Source: an uncultured Amylibacter sp.
GTDB lineage: Bacteria; Pseudomonadota; Alphaproteobacteria; Rhodobacterales; Rhodobacteraceae
Direction of reading: 5' to 3'
NCBI GenBank assembly: GCA_938001995.1
Contig: CALLAV010000269.1
Location: 1-15,041, forward strand
Length of the DNA stretch: 15,041 nt
The notes under the pieces are model-generated. The model did not search any database. It had not been told where the DNA came from and was given only the letters and a program-made list of their open reading frames with translations. Shown in pieces: positions 13,437 through 15,041 of this stretch; position 1 is the stretch's first letter; every line of letters begins with the position of its first letter. Both the position numbers and the translations under genes were made by a program.

Positions 13437-14354
13437 TTAGACAGATAGCTGCGGTATGATCTGTTTCTTACGGCTGACAACACCTGGCAGAACAACTGTG
13501 TCTCCGCCTACGGTTGCGCCAAAGGACTTCTCAGCCACTGATTTCACCAAGTCATTCGCAATCAACAGCGTGCTTTCTTCGTTCAGGATATCCACGACGA
13601 ATAGCAACACTTGATCAACGCCGTCTTCGGCCTCAACCGTTTTCATCGTCTCGATCAAGCTGGCCTTGCGATCCAGAACAATCTTAGGGGACGTGGTTTC
13701 TAGAACGGACACGCGAAAGTTTTTGCCGCCCACCTCAAACATCTTGCTGTCCATGCGCAGCAGTTCCGCATCAGAAAATTCAGAGACATCAGATTTTGCG
13801 GCAAACATTTCAGCAGCATAGTCTGGGATATCAATGCCCAGTTCGTCCGCCAACGCCTTCGCCCACGCCACGTCGGTGTCTGTTGTGGTCGGGGAGCGGA
13901 ATTCAAGCGTGTCAGACAGGATACAAGACAGCATCACGCCTTTGATCGCCTCTGGTGCTTTGGCCAAATCACTGCCCATCAGATCGGCCATGATCGTCGC
14001 CGTACAAGCCAGAGGGCGGACAGTAATGTTGATCGGTGCTTTGGTTTTGATCCCACCCACCAGCATGTGGTGGTCGATGATTTCCAGAATGTTTGCATCA
14101 TTGATTGATGCAGGCAATTCGGCGGGGTTGTTCGTGTCTACGATCACCACATCATCGCCTTCGGCCACATCTGCGATAATCTCGGGCTGATCAAAACCCC
14201 AACGTTGCAGGACAAACGCTGCTTCTGTGTTGGGCGTGCCAAGCAGTTTTGGCGCAGCTGCTTGGCCTTTGATTTCGTTCAAATACCAAGACCACACAAT
14301 GGCGGAGCCTGTGGCGTCTGTGTCGGGGGCTTTGTGGCCGAAAACTTGGATCAT
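13437..14354 (-). CDS. ppaC: Manganese-dependent (family II) inorganic pyrophosphatase
   Basis: A 305-residue cytoplasmic enzyme that hydrolyses pyrophosphate to phosphate. It belongs to the DHH superfamily: metal ligands in GHKAPDTDA (H7, D11, D13), D73 in VDTNN, and the DHH triad IIDHHM (94-96). The C-terminal DHHA2 domain ends in the substrate-binding S-R-K-K-Q motif (294-298, with R295 and K296 placed as in characterised family II enzymes). Length is typical (about 305-310). ATG 14354 was chosen over the upstream in-frame ATG 14381 because the fold begins at MIQVFGHK. The ribosome binding site is weak. It lies 96 bases downstream of the PlsB-like gene and may be co-transcribed with it; a terminator follows. 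Family II enzymes replace the usual Ppa in some proteobacteria. Confidence 0.96.
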   Translation of the reverse strand: MIQVFGHKAPDTDATGSAIVWSWYLNEIKGQAAAPKLLGTPNTEAAFVLQRWGFDQPEIIADVAEGDDVVIVDTNNPAELPASINDANILEIIDHHMLVGGIKTKAPINITVRPLACTATIMADLMGSDLAKAPEAIKGVMLSCILSDTLEFRSPTTTDTDVAWAKALADELGIDIPDYAAEMFAAKSDVSEFSDAELLRMDSKMFEVGGKNFRVSVLETTSPKIVLDRKASLIETMKTVEAEDGVDQVLLFVVDILNEESTLLIANDLVKSVAEKSFGATVGGDTVVLPGVVSRKKQIIPQLSV

Positions 14355-14450
14355 TTTGCGTCTTTTCCATACGAATTGCATCTGTTCGCGGCGCTTATAC
14401 CGAGGGGTTAGCGCTGTGTCACTAGGGTGCGACGCAATGCGGCTACCCGT

Positions 14451-15041
14451 TTAGCGCAAATGTGAAATCGCATTGGCGTAATAGCGGATCAGCTCTTCCT
14501 CGGCGGGTTTGAAATGGTACATCCCGTCCTTCAGTTCTAACGCACGGCGCAGGATCAACATGCGCAAACCGACTTCGACTGCATAGTTAAAGTCATCGCG
14601 CGGTATGTGCATATACGCGCCGTTTGCCAACATGCGGTCTAGTTCTTCGCGCGCAAGCTTCTGGATTTGGTCAGCGCTTAGCGGCTGTTTGTCTCCGTCA
14701 AGCAGGATGGTTGAGATCAGCGACACAGGCAGGATCGGAACCACCTGCCCCACTTGGCGCATCAACTCTTTGCCCAACTCGCCCGTCATACGTTCGTGGG
14801 TCATATCCGTTTTATCAGAGACGAACGCTTTCAGTGACATTGGCACGCCAAAGCTGACGCTGGCATAGCCAAATTTGTAGAACCGACGGATGATGCGCAG
14901 CCACAGATGCCGTCCGACAAAATGCAAAAACACCCAAATTTTGAAGAAAACGCCCGTCTTTTCGCCCTTATGCGCCGCCAGTAGGACGCGATCTTCCAGC
15001 ACACGGTCATAGTTCACGCCCACTGGCACAAACACCACGTC
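14451..15041 (-). CDS. PlsB-like glycerol-3-phosphate acyltransferase, C-terminal part
   Basis: The reading frame is open to the window edge, so only the last 197 codons or so are present. The visible part begins DVVFVPVGVNYDRVLEDR, the conserved block IV-like region (V-P-V-x-x-x-Y-D-R) of PlsB/GPAT acyltransferases, followed by a hydrophobic/basic segment and the C-terminal helical domain (EELDRMLANGAYMHIPRDDF). PlsB adds the first acyl chain to glycerol-3-phosphate in phospholipid synthesis at the inner membrane. The catalytic H-x4-D motif would lie outside the window, so activity cannot be judged. It is upstream of ppaC on the same strand. Confidence 0.85.
   Translation of the reverse strand, partial: DVVFVPVGVNYDRVLEDRVLLAAHKGEKTGVFFKIWVFLHFVGRHLWLRIIRRFYKFGYASVSFGVPMSLKAFVSDKTDMTHERMTGELGKELMRQVGQVVPILPVSLISTILLDGDKQPLSADQIQKLAREELDRMLANGAYMHIPRDDFNYAVEVGLRMLILRRALELKDGMYHFKPAEEELIRYYANAISHLR

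Noticed and set aside
1..15041. Mobile element, prophage, CRISPR or toxin-antitoxin system
   Set aside because: No transposase, integrase, terminal repeats, regular repeat-spacer pattern or small toxin-antitoxin pair could be recognised on either strand.

Overview
The window looks like chromosomal DNA from a marine alphaproteobacterium of the Rhodobacteraceae (Roseobacter group). The evidence is: a crotonyl-CoA carboxylase/reductase, an nfuA-tsaB-rimI cluster, an L25 protein with a long acidic tail, a LuxI/LuxR pair preceded by a tiny ORF, and a CtrA-type TTAA-N7-TTAA box. Base composition is moderate, gene density is high and codon usage looks even. I see no rRNA, tRNA, CRISPR array, transposon or prophage.

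Layout. (1) 1-1779, plus strand: a gene-poor leader with a possible 40-residue ORF, then rplY (50S L25) closed by a strong terminator, then pth (peptidyl-tRNA hydrolase). (2) 1784-4643, plus strand: a class C beta-lactamase-like serine hydrolase four bases after pth, then a promoter and the overlapping genes nfuA, tsaB and rimI (Fe-S delivery, tRNA t6A synthesis, protein N-acetylation). (3) 4640-6447: a short-chain dehydrogenase on the minus strand whose stop codon shares bases with that of rimI. It is divergent from a ureohydrolase that resembles guanidinopropionase/guanidinobutyrase more than classical agmatinase; the 92-base gap between them carries an operator-like palindrome. (4) 6548-9959: an SLC13-type permease with cytoplasmic TrkA-C (RCK_C) domains, convergent with a stand-alone RecD-like superfamily 1 helicase. 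(5) 10027-11860, minus strand: a quorum-sensing locus, transcribed as a 67-residue small protein, then luxR, then luxI. Its upstream region holds a near-perfect CtrA box and two adjacent perfect palindromes. The luxR-luxI gap holds two further inverted repeats. (6) 11890-15041, minus strand: ccr (ethylmalonyl-CoA pathway) with a strong terminator, ppaC (family II inorganic pyrophosphatase) with its own terminator, and the C-terminal part of a PlsB-like glycerol-3-phosphate acyltransferase cut by the window edge.

How it fits together: regions 1-2 are translation and protein/tRNA maintenance housekeeping; region 6 is acyl-CoA and phospholipid metabolism; region 3 is probably small nitrogen-compound catabolism. 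The most interesting part is region 5, where a cell-cycle regulator site appears to sit directly in front of a quorum-sensing operon that begins with a conserved-looking but uncharacterised small protein. All functional calls come from reading motifs by eye and from remembered family features; no database search was run.
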